DNA of 64,000 nucleotides from positions 109,376 through 173,375 of the forward strand of contig JAHJKP010000039.1 of the NCBI GenBank assembly GCA_018821985.1, in the 5' to 3' direction. A program made the position numbers and the translations under genes. Shown here one piece after another: positions 17,098 through 26,220 of this stretch. The DNA comes from Pseudomonadota bacterium (lineage in GTDB: Bacteria; Desulfobacterota; Desulfobulbia; Desulfobulbales; Desulfocapsaceae). The number at the start of each line of letters is the position of its first letter. Position 1 is the stretch's first letter. A model generated the notes under the pieces. That model did not search any database. It was given only the letters and a program-made list of their open reading frames with translations, and was not told where the DNA came from.

Positions 17098-17109
17098 TGG
17101 CTTCTAAAA
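17060..17109. repeat. GTAACGAAAT intergenic repeat, copy 3 (degenerate)
   Basis: It begins GTAACGAAATGATCAGAAAT and ends TTTTCGCAATGGCTTCTAAA. It aligns over about 50 bases with the copies at 26278 and 43860, but the right arm is mutated (CGCAATGG for CGTAACGG). It directly abuts AKDG element copy E. Confidence 0.6.
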
Positions 17110-17212
17110 ACTCACCTGTCTTCTGCTTGACGAGAACTCTGGATGATGGTACCTAATTTTAACAAAGAAGTAAGAATCATATACTCGGTACCTTGAAAAT
17201 CAGGATTTGATC

Positions 17213-18295
17213 TTGTTATTATTAAACCGCTATATACTGACCCAGTTTCTCAGGATCTTCTGCACGGTTGCCGCCGGCTTTGTTGCTATCTATATCCTTA
17301 TTGATTTCTTTGAGAAGATAGACAATTTTATGGAGGCTGGCAAGCCGCTCAGCCTGGTCTTTAAATTTTTCCTCCTCAGTGTCCCCTTTATCATTGATCA
17401 ACTTGGGCCCGTGCTCATCCTGCTCTCAGGTGTCATTACCCTCGGTCTGCTCAATCATCAACATGAGCTGACCGCACTCAAGGCCGGTGGCATTCCTCTC
17501 CGTACCATTGTCAAACCGGCAATAACTGGAGGGCTGATCTGCACGCTTCTTTTTCTCATCATGGCCCAATGGCTGCTTCCGGTAACCATTTCCAGCACCA
17601 ATACCATCTGGTTTGAAAACGTAAAAGGCATGGTTCCACTGGGAATTTTCCGCAACGGACGCTACTACTACAAAGGTCATGACGGATTCTACTCCTTTGC
17701 CCGTCCTGATCCCCACCAGGCTATCTTTTTCAATTTTTCCTACTCAAGCTGGACAGATCCGTACAATCTGAACACCTTGATCAGCGCCGAAGCAGCGGAA
17801 TGGAAAGATCAGCAATGGATACTTCATAATGGACAGACACAGGTACACACAGGGGAAGATAGTTACCAGACCACCCTTTTTACTGAGAAGAAAATTTCCC
17901 TGCCTGAGACCCCCGATGATTTTTTTGTACCGGAATATGAGGCATCTGAACTTTCCATAACTGCACTCTATCAACGCATATATAAGCAACAGACACGCGA
18001 GGATACGGTCAAGGCATGGGCAGATTTTTACAGCCGCATATCCTACACCCTTCTCGGCCTGCCCCTGCTGCTGCTTGGCCTGCCGGTACTCCTCATCTCA
18101 TACCAGAAATGGGGACGTGATCTTTCCATTGCCATTCCGGCGAGCTGCGGGCTGGCCTTTGTCGCCTGGGGCCTGTGGGGCGCCCTGCAATCCCTGGCCA
18201 GGGCCGATTATATTAATCCCCTCCTGGCAGCGGTCGTTATCCATCTTTTTTTTGGCAGCGCCGGACTCTTTCTCCTGCACAGACAGAATAAATAA
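17213..18295 (+). CDS. lptG: LPS export permease LptG (YjgQ/YjgP family)
   Basis: About 360 residues. Three N-terminal membrane helices, including VAIYILIDFFEKIDNFMEAG and SVPFIIDQLGPVLILLSG, carry the coupling segment HELTALKAGGIPL, typical of LptF/LptG. A periplasmic beta-jellyroll domain (~130-255) follows, then three C-terminal helices. LptG with LptF and LptB2 extracts lipopolysaccharide from the inner membrane. Translation most likely starts at TTG 17213, because AGGA at 17202-17205 is 7 bases away; the in-frame TTG at 17207 is too close to it. No lptF lies next to it. Confidence 0.9.
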   Translation: MLLLNRYILTQFLRIFCTVAAGFVAIYILIDFFEKIDNFMEAGKPLSLVFKFFLLSVPFIIDQLGPVLILLSGVITLGLLNHQHELTALKAGGIPLRTIVKPAITGGLICTLLFLIMAQWLLPVTISSTNTIWFENVKGMVPLGIFRNGRYYYKGHDGFYSFARPDPHQAIFFNFSYSSWTDPYNLNTLISAEAAEWKDQQWILHNGQTQVHTGEDSYQTTLFTEKKISLPETPDDFFVPEYEASELSITALYQRIYKQQTREDTVKAWADFYSRISYTLLGLPLLLLGLPVLLISYQKWGRDLSIAIPASCGLAFVAWGLWGALQSLARADYINPLLAAVVIHLFFGSAGLFLLHRQNK

Positions 18296-18302
18296 GCGCG
18301 AC

Positions 18303-19118
18303 ATGAAAACTTGTCCTCACAAAAAACAGATTGGAATTGTTGGTGTTCCTCCCCTGGAAATCATTGAACAATTAGAAGCAGATGGCGATACAATCTTTGA
18401 CCTGGATGAGCCCATCGTCAAAAGAGATATTGAGATGGCCTCATCCTATCTGCCCCGGGTATTCTGCGCCATCCTGCGCACCGTGGTTATCAATACGATC
18501 AGCCTGAGACCTGATCGTATCTATATCGATGTGGGCCCGGGGAAATGCGACTGTGCCCTGCATACCGCCACTATCCTCAAAGATATCCTGCCGGAGACAA
18601 TCATCACCACAACCAGGAATCAGGACAGAAAAGATTTTGGCACCCCCCTCTGTAGCGCCAGGATGCCGCTGCTCGACAAAGTCAGTGCCATCACCAAGTC
18701 GGTGCAATCGGCCAAGCCCCACAAGGACCTGCCTGCCTGCACCCCCACCGCCGGATTCTGGGGGGTACCGCCCCGTGATTTTTCCCTGCTCAGTCTCTTC
18801 CCCGACACAACCCATGTCTACGGCTGGACCCGTTGTATGGAAAACAAGACTCCAGATAACCAGAAGCTGGAAGAGCTTTGCAACCCGGATATCCCCACGG
18901 TATTTTTTGCCCAGTCCTTCTGCGCCAAAACCGCACTGGCCAGACACCTGGCAAATAGACACCCGCACGGACTCTATGTGGACTGCGACGTCACCGCCGG
19001 CAACAGCACCAAGGCCAAGATCCAGGCCTTTCTTGAACTCTCAACACTGCAAAAGAGTAAAGGCGGAGGCAAACAAGCAGAGTTCTGCCTTCTCTCCTCT
19101 GACCTTCCAGGATTCTGA
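18303..19118 (+). CDS. Cysteine-rich protein of unknown function, paired with an activase-like ATPase
   Basis: 271 residues from ATG 18303; the frame is open further upstream into lptG, but that part is a shadow of LptG. I do not recognise a named family. It has many cysteines, including CPHKK at the start, VGPGKCDCALH near residue 75, RVFCAIL and AQSFCAKTAL. Notable stretches are FWGVPPRDFSLLSLFPDTTH and HGLYVDCDVTAGNS. The pattern suggests metal or Fe-S binding and a partner role for the adjacent BcrA/BadF-like protein, one base downstream. It is 7 bases after lptG on the same strand. The function is not assigned. Confidence 0.75.
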   Translation: MKTCPHKKQIGIVGVPPLEIIEQLEADGDTIFDLDEPIVKRDIEMASSYLPRVFCAILRTVVINTISLRPDRIYIDVGPGKCDCALHTATILKDILPETIITTTRNQDRKDFGTPLCSARMPLLDKVSAITKSVQSAKPHKDLPACTPTAGFWGVPPRDFSLLSLFPDTTHVYGWTRCMENKTPDNQKLEELCNPDIPTVFFAQSFCAKTALARHLANRHPHGLYVDCDVTAGNSTKAKIQAFLELSTLQKSKGGGKQAEFCLLSSDLPGF

Positions 19119-19119
19119 C

Positions 19120-19770
19120 ATGCTGCTTGCTGATTTCGGAACCTCATACTGCAAGCTTTGGGATACCACAACCAAAGCACCTCAGCTCATTGCCACCAAA
19201 GAGATTGACCAGGGCCTGCAGGTGGATATCGCCACCGGCCATAACGGCAAACGGCACGCCAGCCGCTATATCAATGAGCTCACGGCCCTGGCCAAGGGTG
19301 GTAATGCCCTGATTGATACCGACCACTACACCCTTCTCGACTGCGGCAGTCGGGACATCAAATTCATTCGTTACGACCAGGGCAAGATTAAAAACATGGG
19401 TTGGAATGCGGAATGCGGTGCCTCCATGGGTTTCACCATTGAACTGCTGGAGCGATACTACAACCTTGATTTTAGCGTCATGCAGGTCCCCGCCAGCTCC
19501 TTCTCGGTGACCTGCGGGGTCCTGGGCATGAGCCATATCTTTGATGCGGTGGTGGACGGCGCCAGCGAGGGAGAAGCAGTTGCCAAATTCGTCAAAGGAA
19601 TTGCCCTCAATGCCTATAATTTTGCCGGAAGCCCTGAGACTCTCTACCTTTCAGGCGGACTCTGTCACAACCCCTTATTTGTGGCCTCATTCCCCTGTAA
19701 GGTTGTATGCCTGGGACGCTTTGTCCTTCTCCAGGGGCTGAAAGCCAGCTGGGACGAGCAGAAGTACTAA
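19120..19770 (+). CDS. BcrA/BadF-like (2-hydroxyacyl-CoA dehydratase activase type) ASKHA protein, short
   Basis: 216 residues. MLLADFGTSYCKLWD looks like an ASKHA phosphate-1 loop. LLDCGSRDIKFIRYDQGKI corresponds to the GGQDSK segment of activases, and NAECGASMGFTIELLERYY corresponds to the CAAGTG cluster-binding segment. ETLYLSGGLCHNPL resembles the adenosine motif. Activases of this kind use ATP and a bridging [4Fe-4S] cluster to energise dehydratases or reductases. The degenerate motifs and the missing dehydratase subunits mean the substrate system is unknown. It is one base downstream of the Cys-rich protein gene, probably one functional unit. Confidence 0.7.
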   Translation: MLLADFGTSYCKLWDTTTKAPQLIATKEIDQGLQVDIATGHNGKRHASRYINELTALAKGGNALIDTDHYTLLDCGSRDIKFIRYDQGKIKNMGWNAECGASMGFTIELLERYYNLDFSVMQVPASSFSVTCGVLGMSHIFDAVVDGASEGEAVAKFVKGIALNAYNFAGSPETLYLSGGLCHNPLFVASFPCKVVCLGRFVLLQGLKASWDEQKY

Positions 19771-19786
19771 AAGGGCCGCCATCAGA

Positions 19787-20845
19787 TCAGGTATGCAATC
19801 CCACCCCGGATAACAACAGGGCAGCCACCAGCAGGGCCAGGGCAATCCGATACCAGCCAAAGACGGCCAGGCTCCCTCGCTGCAGGAAACTGACCATCCA
19901 CTTGATTGAGACCCAAGCCGAGACAAAAGCGCAGGCAAAACCGAGCAAGGGTCCGATCAATCCGAAGTTTGCCATGATCATGACGCCGTTCTTATATGCC
20001 TCATAGACCGTTGCCGCGCCCAAGGTCAGCAGTCCCAGGAGAAAGCTGAACTCCACTGCCGCCCCTAGCTCCGCCCCCATCAGCAGCCCTCCGGAAATGG
20101 TTGCCAGACTGCGGCTGACCCCCGGCCACATGGCCAGACACTGTATCAGGCCAATGCCCAGGGCCTGACGCCAGCCGAAGTCTTCAATCGACAGGCCGTC
20201 GCCGCTCCCGCCATCCCTGGCTCCCACGGCATTAGGCCGTCCCTGGCCGTCGCCGCTCCCGCCATCCCTCGATGCTGCTTGAGCTCGCCTCCTGCCCAGA
20301 AAAACGAGGAATATTCCGCCTGCAAACCAGGCCGCAGTCACAGGCCAGAGCCCGAACAACCGTGCCTTGATCTGATGCTCAAACATGAGTCCAACCACCA
20401 CCGCCGGCAGAAAGGCAATCACCAGATTCCAGGCCAGACGCTTGCCAGCTGCATCCCTACCCCTCAATCCCAAGATCATCTGCCGAATCCGCTTTCGATA
20501 GAGTCCCAGCAACGCCAGGATCGCTCCGGCCTGAATAACAATGGCATAGGCATTGGCCGCCCGTTTTGCTGCAGGGTCATCGGCAAGGCCGAGGATATTC
20601 TCTGTCAGGATCAGATGGCCGGTGGAACTCACTGGCAGATACTCGGTGGCGCCTTCCACTAAGCCGAGGATGGCGGCATTGCGGAGACTAAGGGGATGGA
20701 TCGCTATTTCTTCAGTAGAAGAAACATGTTCTCCTGTCTTTTCGCCACTGAAGACAACAACCGGCATAACCATTATGTTTATACTGATAACAATCCCCAA
20801 AGAGAGGGAACAAAACCATCCGAAAGTCTTCTTTTGCTTTTTCAT
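19787..20845 (-). CDS. uppP: Undecaprenyl-diphosphatase UppP with N-terminal extension and inserted repeat peptide
   Basis: 352 residues from ATG 20845 (AAGGAAG about 9 bases upstream). The UppP/BacA core is clear: AILGLVEGATEYLPVSSTGH (catalytic Glu and PVSSTGH), LAWNLVIAFLPAVVVG and WPGVSRSLATISGGLLMG. It dephosphorylates undecaprenyl pyrophosphate for carrier recycling in peptidoglycan, O-antigen and L-Ara4N pathways. Two oddities: a ~45-residue signal-peptide-like leader before the usual start, and a Gly/Arg/Asp-rich insert (ASRDGGSGDGQGRP) in the loop after GGIFLVFLGRRR, encoded by an AKDG element read in another frame. The gene is divergent from the two-component and arn genes, which use the same lipid carrier. 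Confidence 0.9.
   Translation of the reverse strand: MKKQKKTFGWFCSLSLGIVISINIMVMPVVVFSGEKTGEHVSSTEEIAIHPLSLRNAAILGLVEGATEYLPVSSTGHLILTENILGLADDPAAKRAANAYAIVIQAGAILALLGLYRKRIRQMILGLRGRDAAGKRLAWNLVIAFLPAVVVGLMFEHQIKARLFGLWPVTAAWFAGGIFLVFLGRRRAQAASRDGGSGDGQGRPNAVGARDGGSGDGLSIEDFGWRQALGIGLIQCLAMWPGVSRSLATISGGLLMGAELGAAVEFSFLLGLLTLGAATVYEAYKNGVMIMANFGLIGPLLGFACAFVSAWVSIKWMVSFLQRGSLAVFGWYRIALALLVAALLLSGVGLHT
20198..20270 (-). repeat. AKDG element, copy C (inside uppP, different reading frame)
   Basis: Boxes GTCGC at 20198 and 20249 are 51 bases apart, and a second unit continues to 20270 before diverging. At DNA level it matches the RACo-gene unit at most positions. uppP, however, reads it in a different frame, giving SRDGGSGDGQGRPNAVGARD and so on instead of AKDGLMPR. 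Both frames are free of stops. Confidence 0.85.
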
Positions 20846-21051
20846 GACAACAACTTCCTTTCTCAAAAAATAGTATTAGGGTATCTTGATTCACCCGCAT
20901 TCAGAGACGACACTAGCCGAAAATCAAAACAAGTCAACTCAATTTCCCGCCATGCCTATTACCCGAAACATCGTTGACCGGCCGCTTGAAGAAAACTTCA
21001 GAAACACGTCAGTTGTCGTTCTCCATTCAGCACGTTAGGTAGGAGACCACC

Positions 21052-21738
21052 ATGTATAAAATTTTAATTATAGAAGATGAAATAAAGATTGCCCATTCCC
21101 TGAAACAGGTCCTGGAAGAAGAAGGGTACAGCGTCAATGCGGCAGTGACCGGTGAAGAGGGCTTTTTCCTGATCAACACCGATATCTTTGATGTGGTGAT
21201 CCTCGATCTCATGCTCCCAGGTCGCAGCGGTCTGGAGATTCTCGAAGTGCTGCGCCGCCGTGACCAGCAGACCCTGGTCCTCATACTTACTGCCAGAGAT
21301 ACGGTAGAGGAGCGCATCTTAGGTCTCGACTGCGGGGCAGATGACTACATGATCAAACCCTTTGCCGTCAGTGAACTCCTGGCCCGTATCCGCGTCCTGC
21401 TGCGGCGGGGAAGAAGTGAACAGGTCTTCCGACTCCAGTTCGCCGGGCTGGATCTGGATCTGGTGACACGGGAAATACATCGTGATGGACAAACCCTGGA
21501 CCTAACCGCCAAGGAATTCGACCTGCTGACCTATCTGGTGCGACACCAGGGCCGATTTGTCACCCGGGGGATGATCGCCCGTGATCTCTGGCAGGAGACC
21601 ACGCGGGCAACCCCTCTGGATAATGTCATCGATGTCCATATGGCCCGTCTCCGGCGCAAGGTCGACAAAGATTTTCCTGAGAAACTGCTCCATACCATCC
21701 GCGGCGTCGGCTTCATCCTCAAGAAGGAAGAGTCATGA
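21052..21738 (+). CDS. OmpR/CusR-type response regulator
   Basis: 228 residues. The receiver domain has acidic pocket ILIIEDEIKI, phosphoacceptor D52 (VVILDLMLPGRSG), T80 and K102 (DDYMIKPFA). The winged-helix DNA-binding domain (~130-225) has LTAKEFDLLTYLVRHQGRFV and IRGVGFILKKEE. It resembles the CusR/PmrA group of transcription activators. Its stop overlaps the sensor kinase start (ATGA). The arn genes immediately downstream make an arn-activating PmrAB-like role plausible, but this is inferred from position. Confidence 0.93.
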   Translation: MYKILIIEDEIKIAHSLKQVLEEEGYSVNAAVTGEEGFFLINTDIFDVVILDLMLPGRSGLEILEVLRRRDQQTLVLILTARDTVEERILGLDCGADDYMIKPFAVSELLARIRVLLRRGRSEQVFRLQFAGLDLDLVTREIHRDGQTLDLTAKEFDLLTYLVRHQGRFVTRGMIARDLWQETTRATPLDNVIDVHMARLRRKVDKDFPEKLLHTIRGVGFILKKEES

Positions 21739-23174
21739 CCCTGCACACCATCACCCAGTCCATCCGCACCCGCATCACCCTCTGGCATCTTGGTGTGCTG
21801 GTGCTGACCCTTGGCGCTTATGTTCTTTCCACTCAGATGTTCCTCTGGCACCAGCTCACCCTTGAACTGAAGACCAATCTCCAGGAAGAGGCCGAAGAGG
21901 TAGTAAAACTTTTCCTGAAACTGGCCCCGGATGGACACTTTGTCTGGAGGGGACATCAGGAGGACACAAAACAGAAATACTGGATCGCCATCTCCCATCT
22001 GGATGGTGTTCTTGTTTATCGCAATTTTACCCAAACCGATTTCAACCTTCCTCCAGCATCTCTTATAGCAACCGACCAAAAACGGACATTTTACACTCTG
22101 CACCTGGCCGATAACAGAAAACTGCTGATGATGCAGGAAGTCCGGAAAATTGAAGGAGTGGATGTGGTGATCAGGGTCGGCCGCACCACCGAACGTGTTG
22201 TCGAGGAGATGGGACATCTTTTTCTGGTCCAGATCCTCTTCTTTCCTTTAGTTCTTCTGCTGGCCTGGGCTGGCGGCTATTTTATGGCCGGACGGGTCCT
22301 GTCGCCACTGCAGAAGATCATTGCCAGGATGAAGACCATCTCCGCAGACCGTCTCCACGAACGTCTGCCGGTAGAAAATGCAGACGATGAACTTGGCCAT
22401 CTTTCCCTGACCTTTAATCATCTCTTAGGCAAACTCGATCACTCTTTCAAACAGATGCAACAATTTACCGGAGATGCCTCGCATGAACTACGGACGCCAC
22501 TTTCTGCCATGCACAGCGTCGGCGAAATGGCCCTGCGAACACCCATGGGTGTAGACGAATATCAGGAGACTATTGCTAGCATGCTCGAAGAGGTGGACAA
22601 GATGAATCGTCTGGTCAGCGATCTCCTGGCCCTGGCTCGATCCGACAGTGACATGGTCAAGCCGGTGCTGGAGAAGCTGGAATTTGGCAGGGTCATCGAA
22701 GAGGAAACAGCACGGCTGGCAGTGCTTGCCGAAGAAAAAAATCAGCAGTTGTCAGTGGAGATCAAACAATCCTGTCCCGTGTGCCTTGACCGGAACATCT
22801 TCCGCCAGGCCTTTGCCAATATCCTCTATAACGCCATTCAATACTCACCGGAAGCCGCAACCATCCAAATTCTGGTTGACAAGGCCGAGGATAATTGCTT
22901 TGTGAATATTGTCGATTCCGGCCCGGGTATTGCGCCGGAACATCAGGAACGCATTTTTGACCGCTTTTACCGGGTGGACAAGGTCCGCTCCCGCGACACG
23001 GGGGGATCAGGCTTAGGACTGGCTATTGCCAAGTGGGCGGTCAAGATCCACGGTGGGCACATCGAACTTGTAAGCACGGCAGGTAAAGGGAGTACCTTCC
23101 GTATCTGCCTTCCCGAACAGCACCAAGGAAAATGCCCGCCCAGTTTTTCGCTCACTGAGGCCGAGCTCTCATAA
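21735..23174 (+). CDS. Membrane sensor histidine kinase (CusS/PmrB-like)
   Basis: 479 residues. TM1 (~17-38) and TM2 (~163-186) flank a periplasmic sensor of about 120 residues, followed by a HAMP linker (RVLSPLQKIIARMKTI). The phosphoacceptor is H250 in DASHELRTPLSAMHS. The ATPase domain has N-box FANILYNAIQYSP, DSGPGIAPEHQERIFDRFYR and GGSGLGLAIAK. It should phosphorylate the overlapping response regulator. The ligand is unknown. Heavy metals or cationic peptides would fit relatives, and the periplasmic domain lacks an obvious acidic iron-binding motif such as ExxE repeats. Confidence 0.92.
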   Translation: MTLHTITQSIRTRITLWHLGVLVLTLGAYVLSTQMFLWHQLTLELKTNLQEEAEEVVKLFLKLAPDGHFVWRGHQEDTKQKYWIAISHLDGVLVYRNFTQTDFNLPPASLIATDQKRTFYTLHLADNRKLLMMQEVRKIEGVDVVIRVGRTTERVVEEMGHLFLVQILFFPLVLLLAWAGGYFMAGRVLSPLQKIIARMKTISADRLHERLPVENADDELGHLSLTFNHLLGKLDHSFKQMQQFTGDASHELRTPLSAMHSVGEMALRTPMGVDEYQETIASMLEEVDKMNRLVSDLLALARSDSDMVKPVLEKLEFGRVIEEETARLAVLAEEKNQQLSVEIKQSCPVCLDRNIFRQAFANILYNAIQYSPEAATIQILVDKAEDNCFVNIVDSGPGIAPEHQERIFDRFYRVDKVRSRDTGGSGLGLAIAKWAVKIHGGHIELVSTAGKGSTFRICLPEQHQGKCPPSFSLTEAELS

Positions 23175-23244
23175 GACAGAACCTTCCAGACAACAGAGAC
23201 ACCTTGCATCCCTGCCAACAAATAAATTTTTCCCTTCATTGTTC

Positions 23245-24915
23245 ATGACCACACAACGCAAACTCTATATTTTTCTACTGGGCCTCTTTATCTGCATCTA
23301 CCTGCTGCCTTTAGGAATCCGGCCGCTCATGGAGCCGGACGAAACCCGCTACGGTGAGATTCCTCGGGAGATGATCTCCTCCGGCAACTGGATAAGCCCC
23401 CACCTCAATGGACTGCGCTACTTTGAGAAGCCCCCTCTGGGATACTGGCTGAACGGAGCCTCTATCCTAGCCTTTGGTGAAAACAGATTCGCCATCCGTC
23501 TACCTTCGGCCTTGAGTGTCGGTTTAAGCGCCCTGCTGATCATGCTGTTGATACGCCAGGCCTATCCCCGAGATGAGATCTGGGTCGGGCCAATCGCCGC
23601 ACTTGTCTTTATCACCAGTTTGGAGGTGCCTATAGTCGGCACCTTCGCCGTCCTGGATTCGATGCTTGCCGCCTCTCTCACCATGACCATGACCTGTTTC
23701 TTTCTGGCCAGCCAGGCTGAACGTAGTTCTTCCCGCCAGCGCTGGTTCCTGATCGCGGCCGGAATCAGTTGCGGCCTCGCCTTCCTGATCAAGGGTTTTC
23801 TGGCCCTCGTTGTACCGGCCCTGACCATGGGAGCCTATCTTATCTGGCAGCGGCGCTGGCGCGATCTTCTAGGGCTTGCCTGGTTGCCACTTATCGCCGC
23901 CACCCTGACCGCCCTGCCATGGAGCCTGGCCATCCACCGCCAGGAACCGGATTTCTGGAATTTCTTTTTCTGGCATGAGCATGTCCAGCGTTTCCTGGGT
24001 GGAGAAAAGGCCCAGCATGCAGAGCCTTTCTGGTACTTTTTCCTGACCGCTCCCGCCATGTTCCTGCCCTGGACCTTTCTTCTCCCTGCCGCCGGACTCG
24101 GTTTACGCATAAGTGCCCCACGCACCGAGACGAGACAGCTCATCCAATTTTGTCTGGCCTGGTTCTGCCTGCCCTTTCTTTTCTTTTCGCTTTCCTCCGG
24201 CAAACTGTTGACCTATATCCTGCCCTGCTTTCCACCCTTTGCCATTCTGGTCAGCATTGGCCTTATCAACCTGCTGCGTGCCGACAGGCAAAGACCATTC
24301 CAGATCGGTTCCGGAGTGACGGTCTTTATCTTTGGCCTCTTACCCCTTGCCTTTCTTCTGATCCAATTTATCGGCGTAGGCGGAATCACCCCCCCCTACA
24401 GCAAAAGCTGGCAATGGTTGATGGCCCTGGCCAGTCTTACAGTCATGGCCCTGTTGCCGCTGGCAGCCAGCCGTGCTCAAAACTGGAACAAAAAAATCAT
24501 CCTCTTTGGCCTGAGTCCCGCCCTACTCCTCTGCGTGACCCCCTTTCTCATGCCCGATCAGACTATCGAGAAAAAATCGCCAGGAGCCCTGTTCCTTCAG
24601 CACAAAAAAGAAATCAACAGCAACACCATAATCTTAGCCGATGAAGTTTCATTGCGGGCCGCCTGCTGGTACTTGCAACGCTCAGATATTCTGATAGTGC
24701 GTGATGCAGGCGAAACAACCTATGGTATTGGCTACAAAGATGCCCAGAGCCGCCTGCTCACCCTGGTCCAGTTCCGGGATACAGTCATGGCCAATCAAGG
24801 CAACATCGTCCTGATTGCCAGGGCCAGTAATTATCAGGAATGGATTCCTTTTCTTCCTCACCCGAAAACCATTGCTGACAATGGCTCAAGCGGCTATATT
24901 TGGGCCACCTTTTAA
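23245..24915 (+). CDS. arnT: ArnT-like undecaprenyl-phosphate L-Ara4N transferase (GT83)
   Basis: 556 residues. A multi-spanning C-type glycosyltransferase with the ArnT N-terminal periplasmic motif [19 protein letters not shown] and [10 protein letters not shown]. It has about a dozen hydrophobic helices and ends in a soluble C-terminal domain ([15 protein letters not shown]). It moves 4-amino-4-deoxy-L-arabinose from undecaprenyl phosphate to lipid A on the periplasmic side, which lowers surface charge and gives polymyxin tolerance. The context (arnB, C, A, D downstream) supports ArnT over other PMT-family members. In enterobacteria arnT follows arnA and arnD; here it is first in the cluster. 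Confidence 0.9.
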   Translation: MTTQRKLYIFLLGLFICIYLLPLGIRPLMEPDETRYGEIPREMISSGNWISPHLNGLRYFEKPPLGYWLNGASILAFGENRFAIRLPSALSVGLSALLIMLLIRQAYPRDEIWVGPIAALVFITSLEVPIVGTFAVLDSMLAASLTMTMTCFFLASQAERSSSRQRWFLIAAGISCGLAFLIKGFLALVVPALTMGAYLIWQRRWRDLLGLAWLPLIAATLTALPWSLAIHRQEPDFWNFFFWHEHVQRFLGGEKAQHAEPFWYFFLTAPAMFLPWTFLLPAAGLGLRISAPRTETRQLIQFCLAWFCLPFLFFSLSSGKLLTYILPCFPPFAILVSIGLINLLRADRQRPFQIGSGVTVFIFGLLPLAFLLIQFIGVGGITPPYSKSWQWLMALASLTVMALLPLAASRAQNWNKKIILFGLSPALLLCVTPFLMPDQTIEKKSPGALFLQHKKEINSNTIILADEVSLRAACWYLQRSDILIVRDAGETTYGIGYKDAQSRLLTLVQFRDTVMANQGNIVLIARASNYQEWIPFLPHPKTIADNGSSGYIWATF

Positions 24916-24928
24916 GGAGCTGAATCGT

Positions 24929-26083
24929 ATGCGAACCCATTTTCTTCCCTTTTCAAAACCCTCAATTTCCGAGGAAGATATTGCCGCAGTGGCTGAGGTC
25001 ATGCGTTCAGGCTGGATCACCACCGGCCCGTGGAACACCTTATTTGAACAGCGTATCTGCGAATATACCGGCTGCCAGCAAGCGGTGGCACTCTCATCCG
25101 CAACCGCGGGAATGCACGTGCTGCTCAAGGCCATGAACATCGGGCCGGGAGATGAAGTGATCACCCCATCCATGACCTGGGTCTCCACTGTAAACCTGAT
25201 TGTTCTGGCCGGGGCAACACCAATCTTTGTTGATGTCGATCGTGATACCCTGATGATGAACACCGCTGCCGTCAGCGAAAAAATCACCGAACGCACCAAG
25301 GCGATTATCCCGGTACACTACGCTGGGGCTCCGGTGGATCTGACCCCTCTCAGGGCTCTTGCTGCTCAACATTCGATCCCGCTTATTGAAGATGCGGCGC
25401 ATGCCATCGGAACATCCTACAAGGGAGAGGCCATCGGTAGAACAGGAACCGCAATCTTTTCCTTTCATCCCATAAAAAATATTACCAGCGGCGAAGGGGG
25501 AATGGTCTGTTCCGATGATCCCGAATTACTGGCCAGGGTACGCAGTCTGAAATTTCATGGCCTGGGGGTGGATGCCTATGACCGATCCAGCCAGGGGCGC
25601 TCTCCGCAGGCCCAGGTTTTTGAACCGGGCTACAAATACAATCTTCCCGATATGCTGGCGGTCCTCGGAGTAAAACAACTGGAAAGAGTGGATACCTTCA
25701 ACAAGTGTCGAACTGATTTGGCAGCCCGCTATCATGAGTTACTGCAGGATATTGATGAGATCACACCCTTGGGAATACCAGAGTATCCCCATGTGCATAG
25801 CTGGCATCTTTTTATTGTTCGGGTGCAGAACGGAAAAAATAAGAGTGGGCGTGATCAGTTCATGGAAGGTCTGAAGCAGAGAAATATCGGCACCGGCCTG
25901 CACTTTCGTGCCATACATCTCCAGAAATATTACCAGGAACAGATGGGCTTCCGGGAAGGGATGCTGCCCGACACCGAGTGGAACTCTGAGCGTATCTGCT
26001 CGCTTCCGCTTTTTCCCGACATGACGGAAAACGATGTAAGTGATGTTGTCGAGGCAATTAAAGATTATTTTTTGAAAGGGTAA
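24929..26083 (+). CDS. arnB: UDP-4-amino-4-deoxy-L-arabinose--oxoglutarate aminotransferase ArnB
   Basis: 384 residues from ATG 24929, with AAGGAG ahead of it; the longer frame into arnT is non-conserved. A PLP aminotransferase of the DegT/ArnB type. It closely parallels E. coli Arn[65 protein letters not shown], the PLP lysine K183 in [31 protein letters not shown] and [18 protein letters not shown]. It aminates UDP-4-keto-arabinose to UDP-L-Ara4N. It lies 13 bases after arnT. Confidence 0.97.
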   Translation: MRTHFLPFSKPSISEEDIAAVAEVMRSGWITTGPWNTLFEQRICEYTGCQQAVALSSATAGMHVLLKAMNIGPGDEVITPSMTWVSTVNLIVLAGATPIFVDVDRDTLMMNTAAVSEKITERTKAIIPVHYAGAPVDLTPLRALAAQHSIPLIEDAAHAIGTSYKGEAIGRTGTAIFSFHPIKNITSGEGGMVCSDDPELLARVRSLKFHGLGVDAYDRSSQGRSPQAQVFEPGYKYNLPDMLAVLGVKQLERVDTFNKCRTDLAARYHELLQDIDEITPLGIPEYPHVHSWHLFIVRVQNGKNKSGRDQFMEGLKQRNIGTGLHFRAIHLQKYYQEQMGFREGMLPDTEWNSERICSLPLFPDMTENDVSDVVEAIKDYFLKG

Positions 26084-26220
26084 GCCGTTATAATAAAATC
26101 ATGGTATTATCGTGATGATCGTATCGTTGTTTATCCTCAAAACACATATCCTTTGGGTCAACCATCCATGACAGCAGAATGGTCTGGAATATATGTTGCG
26201 TACCGGCTCCTATAATAAGT

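Noticed and set aside
18075..18302. Upstream extension of the Cys-rich gene into lptG
   Set aside because: This part is the out-of-frame shadow of LptG; the ATG at 18303 follows the lptG stop and starts the conserved-looking protein.
24815..24928. Upstream extension of arnB into arnT
   Set aside because: ArnB homology begins at the ATG at 24929, which has its own AAGGAG site; the extension is a shadow of arnT.
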